DNA of 64,000 nucleotides from an uncultured Oscillospiraceae bacterium (GTDB taxonomy: Bacteria; Bacillota; Clostridia; Oscillospirales; Ruminococcaceae). Shown here piece after piece: positions 17,604-26,482 of the stretch (its first letter is position 1; the number at the start of each line of letters is the position of its first letter). The stretch spans positions 1 to 64,000 of the forward strand of contig CAKSIT010000011.1 of NCBI GenBank assembly GCA_934462925.1. Reading direction: 5' to 3'. A program made the translations under genes and the position numbers. Below the pieces are notes generated by a model. That model saw only the letters and a list, made by a program, of their open reading frames with translations, had not been told where the DNA came from and made no database searches.

Positions 17604-19556
17604 TCAGTCCTCGATAGGAGCAGCGTCCTCCATGAGCGCCTTTATGGAGAGGCTTACTCTGTTCTTCTCGTCGTCGATGTCGATTATCTTTACATCAACC
17701 TCCTGACCAACGGAGAGAACAGAAGCGATATTGGTAACTCTGTCAGTAGAAATCTGAGAGATGTGGATAAGACCGTCAACGCCGGGAATAATCTGCGCGA
17801 ACGCGCCGAACTCGGTGATGGAAACGATTGTAGCCTTGATAACGTCGCCCTTCTGGTACTCGGCAACGAACTTGGTCCACGGATTCTCATCGGGGTCTTT
17901 AGCGGAGAGGGAAACTCTCTTTTTCTCGGGGTCGAAGGACTTTACGATAACGTTGATTTTGTCGCCAACCTTAACGATATCCTTGGGGTGACCAACTCTG
18001 TTCCAGGTAAGCTCAGCGGTGCGTACAAGACCGTCAACAGGACCGATGTCAACAAACACGCCGTAGTCCTCGATGGAGCGAACCTCGCCCTCGAACTTCT
18101 GACCAACCTCGATGCTCTCCCAGAACTTAGCCTTTTCAGCGTCGCGTACTTCCTTGTTAGCAAGGCGGATAGAACCAACGACTCTGCCGCCGCGCTGGTC
18201 GGTAACTTCGATTATCTTGAACTGAACGGTCTTCTTGAGAAGGTCGTCAAGCTTGCCGCTGCGCGGAACGCCTGTGTGGGAAGCGGGGATAAATACGCGA
18301 ACGTTGTTGTAAATAACGATAACGCCGCCCTTTACTACCTGCGCTACAGTACCCTCAACAGTCTCGTTGGACTCCTTGAGAGCGTTCATCTTCTCAAGAC
18401 CGATAGCAGCGTCAACGCGCTTCTTGGAGAGCGCGGCAGTACCAACGGAGTCGTCAACCTTGATAACTACTGCGTCGATAACGTCGCCTACCTTAACAAC
18501 ATCGGCTACCTCTGCATTGGGGTCGTTAGTCAGCTCATCGCGGACTATGTAGCCGGTCTGCTTTGCGCCAACCTCTACAACAGCTTCTTTCTTTGTTACG
18601 CTTACAACAGTTGCCTTAACTCTTTTGCCGGTATATAACTTGTTAAATGACTGATCCTGCTCGAGCAGCGCAGCAAAATCCTCCTCGTTTTCATTTGCGG
18701 TGGTAATTTCTTCGTTCATCTTTGCGTGAACCTCCTTAATGCAATCAGCAGGCGTAGAAGCACCCGCTGTTATTCCGATAATACTATCGGAGGGCAGACC
18801 GCTTAATATCTGCCGTGGGATTTCGTCAGCGCTCTCAACGAGCGCCGTTTTACAGCGTCTTGCGCATATTTCCGCGAGCTTTGCTGTATTTGAACTGCGC
18901 CTTCCTCCGACGACTATCATCAGTGCAGCCCTTTTAGCAAGCTCCTCCGCATTTTTCTGGCGCTCGGAGGTCGCATTGCATATTGTATCGTATATTTTAA
19001 CGCGGCTGTACTTTTCCCTTATTTTTCGGGAGTATTCAGTAAATTTGCCGCGGTCGAAGGTCGTTTGCGTAACGACTGCCGTCCTCTCGTCGGCGGGAAT
19101 CTTACCCGCTGCGAAAAGCGCGTCGGCTTCCGCAAAGTCTGCGCAGGCGTAAACCGCGCACCTTGCGTGACCCATTATCCCCATTACCTCGGGGTGGTTC
19201 TTATCGCCCAGAACCACAAGCGCGCCATCCTGCGAAACCGCAGCGGCAAGCGCCTGTATCTTGGCGACAAACGGACAGGTAGCGTCGATTACCTGCGCGC
19301 ACGCCTTTCGCGCCTCGTCCATGACCTGCGCGGTCACCCCGTGGGAGCGTATAACGAGCGCCTGCCCCCGCGCCTGCTCGGGCGTTTCGGCAATGCTTAC
19401 GCCGCGCGCCGCAAGGGAATCCGTCACTATCCTGTTGTGTATCAGCGGACCTAACGTCCACACCGCGCCGTACTTTTCCAGCGCGTTTTCTGTAAGCTCT
19501 ATCGCGCGCTTCACGCCGAAGCAGAAGCCCGACGCCGCCGCTATCTCAATCCGCAT
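17604..19556 (-). CDS. ispH-rpsA: Fused IspH (HMB-PP reductase) and ribosomal protein S1
   Basis: A 650-aa bifunctional protein. Residues 1 to about 280 are 4-hydroxy-3-methylbut-2-enyl diphosphate reductase, the last step of the MEP isoprenoid pathway, with cluster Cys in GFCFGVKRA, ATCPFV and TICNAT. After a short acidic linker come four S1 RNA-binding repeats (roughly 310-378, 396-461, 481-549, 566-634), for example VSVTKKEAVVEVGAKQTGYI and RSIEDYGVFVDIGPVDGLV. This fusion is known from several Clostridia and is not a sequencing artefact. The gene overlaps plsC by 11 bases and ends the cmk-plsC-ispH/rpsA operon, a conserved order in the class. Confidence 0.95.
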   Translation of the reverse strand: MRIEIAAASGFCFGVKRAIELTENALEKYGAVWTLGPLIHNRIVTDSLAARGVSIAETPEQARGQALVIRSHGVTAQVMDEARKACAQVIDATCPFVAKIQALAAAVSQDGALVVLGDKNHPEVMGIMGHARCAVYACADFAEADALFAAGKIPADERTAVVTQTTFDRGKFTEYSRKIREKYSRVKIYDTICNATSERQKNAEELAKRAALMIVVGGRRSSNTAKLAEICARRCKTALVESADEIPRQILSGLPSDSIIGITAGASTPADCIKEVHAKMNEEITTANENEEDFAALLEQDQSFNKLYTGKRVKATVVSVTKKEAVVEVGAKQTGYIVRDELTNDPNAEVADVVKVGDVIDAVVIKVDDSVGTAALSKKRVDAAIGLEKMNALKESNETVEGTVAQVVKGGVIVIYNNVRVFIPASHTGVPRSGKLDDLLKKTVQFKIIEVTDQRGGRVVGSIRLANKEVRDAEKAKFWESIEVGQKFEGEVRSIEDYGVFVDIGPVDGLVRTAELTWNRVGHPKDIVKVGDKINVIVKSFDPEKKRVSLSAKDPDENPWTKFVAEYQKGDVIKATIVSITEFGAFAQIIPGVDGLIHISQISTDRVTNIASVLSVGQEVDVKIIDIDDEKNRVSLSIKALMEDAAPIED

Positions 19557-20148
19557 CGGGAGCGTTCTCCTTTAACAGGGCGATAGCGTCCATAATGGAC
19601 GTACTCACGCTTCTGATACTCTTTTTGTCGGTAAGGTCAACGTCAAACCTCTCTGCGGGTATCATCTCGCCTATGCAGACAACAATGTTCCTGCGGAACT
19701 TTTTGCGCCCGTACTTTACAAACACGGGTACTACAGGCACTTTCGCCTGCGCCGCAATGAGCGTAACGCCGCTTTTCGGCCTGCCAAGTTCGCCCGTTTT
19801 CGAGCGCGTACCCTCGGGGAATATCACAAAGATACGCCCGTTATCGAGACTTTGCAGAGCCTTTTCAATCGCCGAGCCGTCCTTGCTCCCGCGCTTTACG
19901 GGGAACGCGCCCAGCCGCCTAATAAGCCACGCGAACAGAGGATTTTTGAAAAGCTCCTCCTTCGCCATAAAGCTGTACTTTCCGCGAAACGTTATCCCGA
20001 CAACAGGCGGGTCGTTGTTGGAAACGTGGTTGCTGGCGATTATATAGCCGCCCTTTTGTGCGGGAATATTCTCCGCGCCGACAACCGTTATATGAAAGAT
20101 GATGTGGTATATGAACCGCACCAACTCGCGTGCAATGGTATAGAACAT
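19546..20148 (-). CDS. plsC: 1-acyl-sn-glycerol-3-phosphate acyltransferase
   Basis: A 200-aa membrane-associated acyltransferase that makes phosphatidic acid from lysophosphatidic acid. The catalytic NHVSNNDP motif (HX4D), the substrate-binding FPEGTRSKTG block and the later PVVPVFV are all present. One hydrophobic segment lies at the N-terminus. It touches the cmk stop at its first base and overlaps ispH/rpsA by 11 bases, so translation is probably coupled. It is the housekeeping PlsC, in contrast to the second acyltransferase at 52290 beside the polyketide-like locus. Confidence 0.92.
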   Translation of the reverse strand: MFYTIARELVRFIYHIIFHITVVGAENIPAQKGGYIIASNHVSNNDPPVVGITFRGKYSFMAKEELFKNPLFAWLIRRLGAFPVKRGSKDGSAIEKALQSLDNGRIFVIFPEGTRSKTGELGRPKSGVTLIAAQAKVPVVPVFVKYGRKKFRRNIVVCIGEMIPAERFDVDLTDKKSIRSVSTSIMDAIALLKENAPDAD

Positions 20149-20822
20149 TACAGCCGCTCCTTTATTATGCCGCAGACAAGCTCAACCGACTGCTCAAAGT
20201 CAAGTCCCGAGGTGTCTGCAAGCACCGCGTCCTCCGCCTGCTTAAGCGGGGCTGCGGCCCTGTGGGAGTCGTTGTAGTCGCGTTCGTTAAGGTCGCGCAG
20301 CACCTCCTCAAAGGTGACCGCCGAGCCTTTTGCGCACAGCTCGTCGAACCTGCGCCTTGCGCGTATCTCGGGGGCTGCGGTGAGAAATATCTTCACCTTA
20401 GCGTTCGGCAAAACCACCGTGCCTATGTCGCGCCCGTCCATGATAACGCTGTTTTTTCTGGCAATATCACGCTGCATTTCAAGCAGCGCAGCCCTTACCT
20501 CGGGAACTGACGATACCGCCGAAGCCGCCATCGAAACCTCGGGCAGCCTTATCTGCGCGGATACGTCCTCGCCGTTAAGGTAAACGTGCTGAACGCCCTC
20601 GCAGAGCCTTATCTCGGGCTTTATCCCGCCGACCGCAGCCGCTATCGCGGATTTGTCGCCGAGGTCTGCCCCGTTTCTCAGGCAATACAGCCCGACAGCG
20701 CGGTAAAGCGCGCCCGTGTCCGCATAAATAAAGCCGAGCCTTTGTGCCGCAGTACGCGCAATAGTGCTTTTCCCTGCGCCAACAGGTCCGTCAATCGCCA
20801 CAGAAACGAAATTTTCCGACAT
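20148..20822 (-). CDS. cmk: Cytidylate kinase
   Basis: This 224-aa cytosolic enzyme phosphorylates CMP and dCMP. The P-loop GPVGAGKSTIA is at residues 11-21, followed by YADTGALYRAVGLYC, the MDGRDIGTVVLP substrate block and DSHR near the C-terminus. The start at 20822 (MSENFVSVAIDG) has GGAGAG upstream; the longer in-frame ATG at 20915 would add an unrelated hydrophobic stretch. It is the first gene of a three-gene operon. Confidence 0.95.
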   Translation of the reverse strand: MSENFVSVAIDGPVGAGKSTIARTAAQRLGFIYADTGALYRAVGLYCLRNGADLGDKSAIAAAVGGIKPEIRLCEGVQHVYLNGEDVSAQIRLPEVSMAASAVSSVPEVRAALLEMQRDIARKNSVIMDGRDIGTVVLPNAKVKIFLTAAPEIRARRRFDELCAKGSAVTFEEVLRDLNERDYNDSHRAAAPLKQAEDAVLADTSGLDFEQSVELVCGIIKERL

Positions 20823-20988
20823 AATTCTCTCCGACAGGCATAGCAATACCAAAAAATGAAAATTATCAAAAAAGGTATAGTTACCCGATAATATTACTAA
20901 TACATTATAGCACATCGCTCAATAAATTTCAAGGGGTTTTTGAAAAAAATTTTTCTTTTCGTCTTATTTGCGGAATACCCCGCGGGAC

Positions 20989-21017
20989 TTGACAACCCGC
21001 GCGGCAGATGGTACAAT
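20989..21017 (+). promoter_or_regulatory. Predicted promoter of the 40-aa membrane protein
   Basis: TTGACA (20989-20994) and TACAAT (21012-21017) have 17-bp spacing and lie 26 bases upstream of the start codon. Confidence 0.65.
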
Positions 21018-21043
21018 TATATTAAGGCGCAGGGGGTGAGGGA

Positions 21044-21166
21044 ATGGCTAAAAAGGATATGAACAAGCGCGACGACAAGCGGCTGGAGCGCGCGATAATG
21101 CGCAACTGGATAATCGCGGGGGTGTCCCTCGCGCTGATAATAATGCTCTATTTTATCGGGAAGTAA
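21044..21166 (+). CDS. Small single-pass membrane protein (40 aa)
   Basis: A short gene with a complete expression unit: a 17-bp-spaced promoter, a GGGGGTGAGGG ribosome site and a terminator. The protein has a highly charged N-terminus (MAKKDMNKRDDKRLERA) and one C-terminal hydrophobic helix (WIIAGVSLALIIMLYFIG), so it is probably membrane-anchored with the charged part in the cytosol. It matches no family I recognise. The surrounding signals make it more credible than its length alone. Confidence 0.7.
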   Translation: MAKKDMNKRDDKRLERAIMRNWIIAGVSLALIIMLYFIGK

Positions 21167-21186
21167 AAAGCCTTTTTAACAGACAT

Positions 21187-21217
21187 AAGCGCCCTGCATT
21201 TCGCGGGGCGCTTTTTT
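21187..21217 (+). terminator. Terminator after the 40-aa gene
   Basis: The GC-rich stem AGCGCCC/GGGCGCT is followed by six T. Confidence 0.75.
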
Positions 21218-21241
21218 CCGCACAAATCGTTCTTTCTGCAA

Positions 21242-21275
21242 AATAAGCCCCCTCGGTTCGGCGAGGGGGCTTTGC
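21242..21275 (-). terminator. Terminator of the hydrogenase operon
   Basis: The stem GCCCCCTCG/CGAGGGGGC lies just beyond the hydA stop, with a T-rich tail on the minus strand. Confidence 0.7.
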
Positions 21276-21280
21276 TTAAC

Positions 21281-23020
21281 TTATCTGTAAAGCTTCTGTG
21301 CCTTGTAGCTCGTGTGGAGTATCTCGTGAGCCTTGTGGCTGTTCGGCTCGCCGAAGAACTCGTCGTAGAGAGCCTTTACGTCGGGGTTCTCGTGCGAGAA
21401 GCGCAGCGTGTTCGCCTCGTCGATACCGTAGAGTACCTTAGCGCGCTCTGCGCGGATATCGGTGAAGTTGCGCACGGACGCGGGCTGGATTATCTGACCG
21501 CCGCCGTTTACGCAGCCGCCGGGGCAGCCCATGATTTCGATGAAGTGGTAGGAAGCCTCGCCTGCCTTTACCTTCTTAAGGAGAGCCTTTGCATTCGCAA
21601 GGCCGCTTGCTACGGCTACCTTTACCTCCATGCCAGCTACGTTGTACGTAGCTTCCTTTATGCCCTCAACGCCGCGCACTTCCTTAAACTCAACGGGAGT
21701 GCTGTCGGGCTTGCCTGTGAGCGTCCATACAGCGGTACGCAGCGCAGCTTCCATAACGCCGCCCGTTGCGCCGAAGATTACCGCAGCGCCCGTGCCTGTG
21801 CCGAGCGGGCTGTCGCAAACCTCGTCGGGCAGGTCGTTGAACATAATGCCTGCCTTCTTGATAAGGCGTGCAAGCTCGCGGGTGGTGATGGATATGTCAA
21901 GGTCGGGAACGCCCGCTGCGGACTGGTCCTCGCGGCCTATCTCGAACTTCTTTGCCGTGCAGGGCATTACGGATACGCTTACGATGTCCTCGGGGTTCTT
22001 GCCGAGCTTCTGCGCGTAGTAGGTCTTAACAACCGCGCCGAACATCTGCTGCGGGGACTTGCAGGTGGACAGATTCGGAATGAACTCGGGGAAGTAGTTC
22101 TCGCAGTATCTTATCCAACCGGGCGAGCAGGAGGTGATAAGCGGCAGAGTACCGCCGTTCTTTACCCTGTCAAGGAACTCCGTAGCTTCTTCCATAATGG
22201 TAAGGTCTGCGGAGAAGTTGGTGTCGAACACCTTGTCGAAGCCGAGCCTGCGCAGCGCCGCAATCATCTTGCCCTCAACGTTAGTGCCAACGGGCAGACC
22301 GAACGCCTCGCCAAGAGAAGCGCGTACCGCGGGAGCAGCCTGTACTACAACGAACTTGTCGGGGTCTGCGATAGCGTCAAGCACCTTCTGGGTGTCGTCC
22401 TTTTCGGTGAGAGCGCCTGTCGGGCAGGCGGTAATGCACTGACCGCAGGATACGCACGCGGTGTCCGCAAGGTTCATATCGAACGCGGAAGCTATCTGGG
22501 TAGCGAAGCCGCGCTCGTTCGCGCCGATAACGCCTATGCCCTGTGTTACAGCGCACGCAGCCACGCAGCGGCGGCAGAGTATACACTTGCTGTTGTCGCG
22601 GGACATATGTACGGCGCTGTTGTCTATCTCTACTGCGGGGTTCTCGCCGTCGAAGTGGTTCTCGTCAACGCCGTACTCGTTGCACAGCGCCTGAAGCTCG
22701 CAGCTGCCGCTTCTTACGCAGGAAAGACATTCCTTCTTGTGGTTGGAGAGGATAAGCTCGAGGGTCGTTCTGCGGCTCTCTACTACCTTGGGGGTGTTGG
22801 TGAATATCTCCATACCCTCGTTTACGGGGTAAACGCACGCAGCGACAAGGCTTCTTGCGCCCTTTACCTCAACAACGCATATACGGCACGCGCCGATAGC
22901 GTTGATATCCTTGAGATAGCAGAGAGTGGGTATATTTATGCCGGCGATTCTGGACGCTTCGAGGATAGTAGAACCCTCGGGAACGGAACAGGCAACGCCG
23001 TTTATCTTAATGTTGACCAT
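21281..23020 (-). CDS. hndD: [FeFe] hydrogenase catalytic subunit (NAD-linked, trimeric type)
   Basis: A 579-aa cytosolic hydrogenase that evolves H2. Order: N-terminal [2Fe-2S] domain (CYLKDINAIGACRICVV), a His-Cys3 cluster segment, two [4Fe-4S] motifs (CILCRRCVAAC, CVSCGQCITACP), then the H-cluster domain with L1 TSCSPGW, L2 MPCTAKKFE and L3 EIMGCPGGCVNGGGQ, and the C-terminal small subunit. All H-cluster ligands are present. It lies behind nuoF-like and nuoE-like genes, the composition of electron-bifurcating or NAD(P)-dependent hydrogenases (HydABC/Hnd). It probably uses ferredoxin reduced by the nifJ product together with NADH. No maturases (HydEFG) are in the window. Confidence 0.95.
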   Translation of the reverse strand: MVNIKINGVACSVPEGSTILEASRIAGINIPTLCYLKDINAIGACRICVVEVKGARSLVAACVYPVNEGMEIFTNTPKVVESRRTTLELILSNHKKECLSCVRSGSCELQALCNEYGVDENHFDGENPAVEIDNSAVHMSRDNSKCILCRRCVAACAVTQGIGVIGANERGFATQIASAFDMNLADTACVSCGQCITACPTGALTEKDDTQKVLDAIADPDKFVVVQAAPAVRASLGEAFGLPVGTNVEGKMIAALRRLGFDKVFDTNFSADLTIMEEATEFLDRVKNGGTLPLITSCSPGWIRYCENYFPEFIPNLSTCKSPQQMFGAVVKTYYAQKLGKNPEDIVSVSVMPCTAKKFEIGREDQSAAGVPDLDISITTRELARLIKKAGIMFNDLPDEVCDSPLGTGTGAAVIFGATGGVMEAALRTAVWTLTGKPDSTPVEFKEVRGVEGIKEATYNVAGMEVKVAVASGLANAKALLKKVKAGEASYHFIEIMGCPGGCVNGGGQIIQPASVRNFTDIRAERAKVLYGIDEANTLRFSHENPDVKALYDEFFGEPNSHKAHEILHTSYKAQKLYR

Positions 23021-23066
23021 GTTTTTAGTCCTTTCTTATCATATAGGAAACAGGCTTGCCGCCCTT

Positions 23067-24935
23067 TTACGCCTTGGAGATAGCGCCGAACTTGCAGTTG
23101 GACATACATACGCCGCACTTGATGCACTTGCTCTGGTCGATAACGAACGGGCTTCTGATTTCGCCGCTGATTGCGCCGACAGGGCACTTCTTGGAGCAGA
23201 GCGAGCAGCCCTTGCACTTCTCGGGGTCTATCTTTATCTGGAGCAGGTCCTTGCAGACGCCTGCGGGGCATCTCTTGTCCTTAACGTGCGCAATGTACTC
23301 GTCCCTGAAGTAGCGCAGCGTGGACAGAACGGGGTTCGGAGCTGTCTGACCGAGACCGCAGAGCGCGTTTTCCTTTATGTAGTAGCACAGCTTCTCAAGC
23401 TTGTCAAGGTCCTCCATAGTAGCCTTGCCCTGCGTAATCTTGGTGAGTATCTCGTAAAGACGCTTTGTACCGATACGGCAGGGTGTGCATTTACCGCAGG
23501 ACTCGTCAACCGTGAAGTCGAGGAAGAACTTTGCGATATCAACCATGCAGTTGTCCTCGTCCATTACGATAAGTCCGCCCGAACCCATCATAGAGCCGAT
23601 GGAGATAAGGTTGTCGTAATCTATCGGGATATCGAGGTGCTGGGGAGGAATGCAGCCGCCCGAAGGACCGCCCGTCTGCGCAGCCTTGAACTTCTTGCCG
23701 TTGGGAATGCCGCCGCCTATCTCCTCGATAACCTCGCGCAGGGTCGTACCCATAGGAACTTCTACAAGACCCGTGTTGTGAATCTTACCGCCGAGCGCGA
23801 ATACCTTCGTACCCTTGGACTTCTCAGTACCCATGGAAGCGAACCAGTCAGCGCCGTTAAGAATAATCTGGCAGATGTTAGCGTAGGTCTCAACGTTGTT
23901 GAGAATGGTGGGCTTGCCGAAAAGACCCTTTACCGCAGGGAACGGAGGACGGGGTCTCGGCTCGCCGCGGTTGCCCTCGATAGAGGTCATAAGCGCGGTT
24001 TCCTCGCCGCAGACGAACGCGCCCGCGCCAAGTCTTAAGCCAAGGTGGAACTTGAAGCCAGTGCCGAAGATGTCGTCGCCGAGCATTCCTATTTCCTCTG
24101 CCTGCTTTATAGCAATTTCAAGGCGCTCAACGGCGATGGGGTACTCTGCACGAACGTAGATGTAACCCTGATTTGCGCCGATAGCGTAGCCTGCGATTGC
24201 CATTGCCTCGATTACGGTGTGGGGGTCGCCCTCGAGAACGGAGCGGTCCATGAATGCGCCGGGGTCGCCCTCGTCGGCGTTGCAGCATACGTACTTCTGC
24301 TCGTTTACGCTTGCCTTTGCAAACTTCCACTTAAGGCCGGTGGGGAATCCGCCGCCGCCGCGTCCGCGCAGACCCGAGTCGATAAGGGTCTTAATAACGT
24401 CGTCGGGGGTCATAGTGGTAAGCACCTTGTGCAGAGCCTGATAGCCGTCGCGCGCGATGTATTCCTCAACGTGCTCGGGGCTGATAAGACCGCAGTTTCT
24501 GAGCGCTACGCGGTGCTGCTTCTTATAGAACGCCGTGTCGTTAAGGGACTTTATCGTGTCGCCCTCAACGGTTTCGGCGTAAAGGTACTTCTTTACGGGA
24601 ACGCCGTTCTTAAGGTGGGACTCAACTATCTCGGGGATATGGTCAGCCTCCATCTTGGAGTAGAACGTACCCTCGGGGTAAACTATCATGATAGGACCGA
24701 GCGCGCACAGACCGAAGCAGCCTGTCTTTACTATGTTTACCTTGCCCGTAAGACCGTTCTTTTCGATTTCTTCTTCAAGCTTTTTGATGATGTTCATGGA
24801 GCCGCTGGAAGTACAGCCCGTACCGCCGCAGACAAGAACGTCCTTGACGCCGCTCACAGCACCCTCGACGCGGGTGTTTACGACCTCGGCAGCCTTTTCC
24901 TTGACAGCGTTAAGCTCCTCTAATGTCTTAATCAT
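23067..24935 (-). CDS. hndC: NuoF-like flavoprotein subunit of the NAD-linked hydrogenase
   Basis: A 622-aa subunit that binds FMN, NAD(H) and Fe-S clusters. An N-terminal thioredoxin-like [2Fe-2S] domain (CGGTGCTSSGS ... CFGLCALGP, residues about 35-90) is followed by the NuoF core with the NADH site GRGGGGFPTG and the FMN-binding CNADEGDPGAFMDR. Then come the [4Fe-4S] ESCGKCTPCRIG and a C-terminal ferredoxin domain with CKGCSLCSKKCP and CIKCGVCMSNC. This architecture equals HydB/HndC of trimeric hydrogenases, not Complex I, since no membrane subunits are nearby. It sits between the HndA-like and HndD-like genes in the same operon. Confidence 0.94.
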   Translation of the reverse strand: MIKTLEELNAVKEKAAEVVNTRVEGAVSGVKDVLVCGGTGCTSSGSMNIIKKLEEEIEKNGLTGKVNIVKTGCFGLCALGPIMIVYPEGTFYSKMEADHIPEIVESHLKNGVPVKKYLYAETVEGDTIKSLNDTAFYKKQHRVALRNCGLISPEHVEEYIARDGYQALHKVLTTMTPDDVIKTLIDSGLRGRGGGGFPTGLKWKFAKASVNEQKYVCCNADEGDPGAFMDRSVLEGDPHTVIEAMAIAGYAIGANQGYIYVRAEYPIAVERLEIAIKQAEEIGMLGDDIFGTGFKFHLGLRLGAGAFVCGEETALMTSIEGNRGEPRPRPPFPAVKGLFGKPTILNNVETYANICQIILNGADWFASMGTEKSKGTKVFALGGKIHNTGLVEVPMGTTLREVIEEIGGGIPNGKKFKAAQTGGPSGGCIPPQHLDIPIDYDNLISIGSMMGSGGLIVMDEDNCMVDIAKFFLDFTVDESCGKCTPCRIGTKRLYEILTKITQGKATMEDLDKLEKLCYYIKENALCGLGQTAPNPVLSTLRYFRDEYIAHVKDKRCPAGVCKDLLQIKIDPEKCKGCSLCSKKCPVGAISGEIRSPFVIDQSKCIKCGVCMSNCKFGAISKA

Positions 24936-25001
24936 ATTAAGTATTTCCTTCCTGTACCGCGCATCTGCAAAAAATGCGGGTGAACGGTACGACTATGTAA
25001 A

Positions 25002-25496
25002 TCAGTTGTACTTCTCGAGGATTTTGTCCACGTCGTCAACCGTGAGCCTGCCGTATACGTCCTCGTTAACGGTAAGCACGGGAGCAAGACCGCAAGCGCC
25101 TATGCAGCGGCACGCGTCAAGGGAGAACTTTCCGTCGGGAGTAATCTCGCCGCCGCTTATGCCGAGCTTTTCCATCAGCTTGTTGTAAATGTCGCCTGAA
25201 CCCTTTACATAGCAGGCTGTACCAAGACAGACAGAAATCTTGTACTGACCCTTGGGGTTGATGGAGAACTGCGCATAGAAGGTAACTACGCCGTAAACCT
25301 TCTCAAGCGAGATGTCCATCTCGTCCGCGATAATCTGCTGAACCTCGATAGGAAGATACCCGTAAATGCCCTGAGCTTTCTGGAGAATGGGCATAAGCGC
25401 GCCCTGGTCGTCCTTGTGCTGTGCAATAACGGCTCTGAGCTGAGCTTCCTGTTCGGGCGTTCCCGCAAAGGGAACGGCACTTTTCTTAAAAGCCAT
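25002..25496 (-). CDS. hndA: NuoE-like subunit of the NAD-linked hydrogenase
   Basis: A 164-aa thioredoxin-fold [2Fe-2S] protein, the smallest subunit of the trimeric hydrogenase. The four cluster ligands appear in CLGTACYVKG and DACRCIGACGLAPV. It is the promoter-proximal gene and is read together with the NuoF-like and catalytic subunits (gaps of 66 and 46 bases). The start at 25496 (MAFKKSAVPFAG) follows AAGGAGG. Confidence 0.93.
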   Translation of the reverse strand: MAFKKSAVPFAGTPEQEAQLRAVIAQHKDDQGALMPILQKAQGIYGYLPIEVQQIIADEMDISLEKVYGVVTFYAQFSINPKGQYKISVCLGTACYVKGSGDIYNKLMEKLGISGGEITPDGKFSLDACRCIGACGLAPVLTVNEDVYGRLTVDDVDKILEKYN

Positions 25497-25921
25497 TTTT
25501 TAGCCTCCTTAATAATTTCACCGCGGGGGCTTGTGCCGTGCGGTTGTTATACATTATCAATACGCCGCAGCGTACAGGATATGACCGAATATGACAAAAA
25601 AATATCAAACACGATATATCACCATATATTATAGCACATACCGCGAAAAAAATCTATAACATTACAGGCGAATAGGAGCAACTAAGCTGTAGAAAAAAAC
25701 CGCGAAAAATTGGTGAAAATAACTAACGCCCGCTTTAATGCACCCGTGCGAAATAAATCTGCGCAATGCCTGTCCGTAAAGAATATTCCGCGCGTGGGAA
25801 TTTTATTCTGCCCGCGCAACCACCCGCGCGTTTTTCGGTGTATAATAGATAAAGAGGCTCTTTACCGCGGGCGGGGCGGGCGCGCATATTCACAATATAC
25901 CCGCCGAAAAGGGAGGACATC
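25497..25921. other. Divergent intergenic region, hydrogenase operon / sigma factor
   Basis: A 425-base gap with no credible gene. On the plus strand TATAAT at 25841-25846 is a possible -10 for the sigma factor gene, but no good TTGACA partner lies 17 bp upstream; a GCAACC at 25816-25821 is only weakly ECF-like. On the minus strand several TATAAT-like hexamers occur near 25625 without a convincing -35. The hydrogenase promoter is probably here but cannot be placed with confidence. Confidence 0.4.
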
Positions 25922-26482
25922 ATGGACGATGAAAGGATAGTGGAGCTTTACTGGCAGCGCTCCGAGCGCGCCATTAAGGAAAGCTCCCGCAAATTCGGCG
26001 GCTACTGCCTTAGCATTGCGCGGCGCATTCTCACCGACCGTGAGGCGGCGGAGGAGTGCCTTAACGACACATGGCTGCGCGCATGGAACGCCATGCCGCC
26101 GCACAAGCCCTGCGTTCTGTCCGTTTTTCTCGGCAAGATAACGCGCAGGCTGTCGCTTACACGCCTTGAAAAGCAGCGCGCGCAGAAACGCGGCGGCGGC
26201 GCTTACGAGGCGGCGCTCGAGGAGCTGGGCGAGTGCGTGGCTTCCGCGCAGAGCGCCGAGGCGAGCTACGACGAAAACGCCCTTACGCAGCTGCTGTGCG
26301 GCTTTCTCGCGGGGCAGAGCGAGGAGAACAGGCGCGTTTTCCTTATGAGATACTGGTACTTCGTGCCGCTTAAAAACGTGGGCGCGCAGTGCGGCTTAAG
26401 CGAAAGCGCGGTGAAATCGCGGCTTTTCCGTATGCGCGTGGAGCTTAAGGAGCTTTTGACAAAGGAGGGCTATTTTGTATGA
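25922..26482 (+). CDS. ECF-type RNA polymerase sigma factor
   Basis: A 186-aa sigma-70-family factor with only regions 2 and 4. Region 2 is seen in YWQRSERAIKESSRKFGGYC and DREAAEECLNDTWLRAW, the DNA-melting helix. Region 4 near the C-terminus has RVFLMRYWYFVPLKNVGAQC and LSESAVKSRLFRMRVEL. The stop overlaps the start of the next gene (ATGA-type, 4 bases), the usual arrangement of a sigma factor and its membrane-bound partner. Its start is behind AAGGGAGG. It likely directs a small regulon responding to an envelope signal. Confidence 0.88.
   Translation: MDDERIVELYWQRSERAIKESSRKFGGYCLSIARRILTDREAAEECLNDTWLRAWNAMPPHKPCVLSVFLGKITRRLSLTRLEKQRAQKRGGGAYEAALEELGECVASAQSAEASYDENALTQLLCGFLAGQSEENRRVFLMRYWYFVPLKNVGAQCGLSESAVKSRLFRMRVELKELLTKEGYFV

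Noticed and set aside
18739..19152. Plus-strand frame opposite the ispH half
   Set aside because: It has no ribosome site and is antisense to the IspH cluster motifs.
21272..23083. 603-codon plus-strand frame opposite the hydrogenase
   Set aside because: Shadow of hndD, which contains all H-cluster motifs on the other strand.
21281..25496. Respiratory Complex I fragment
   Set aside because: NuoE/NuoF-like subunits are followed by an [FeFe] hydrogenase with H-cluster, and no membrane Nuo subunits are present.
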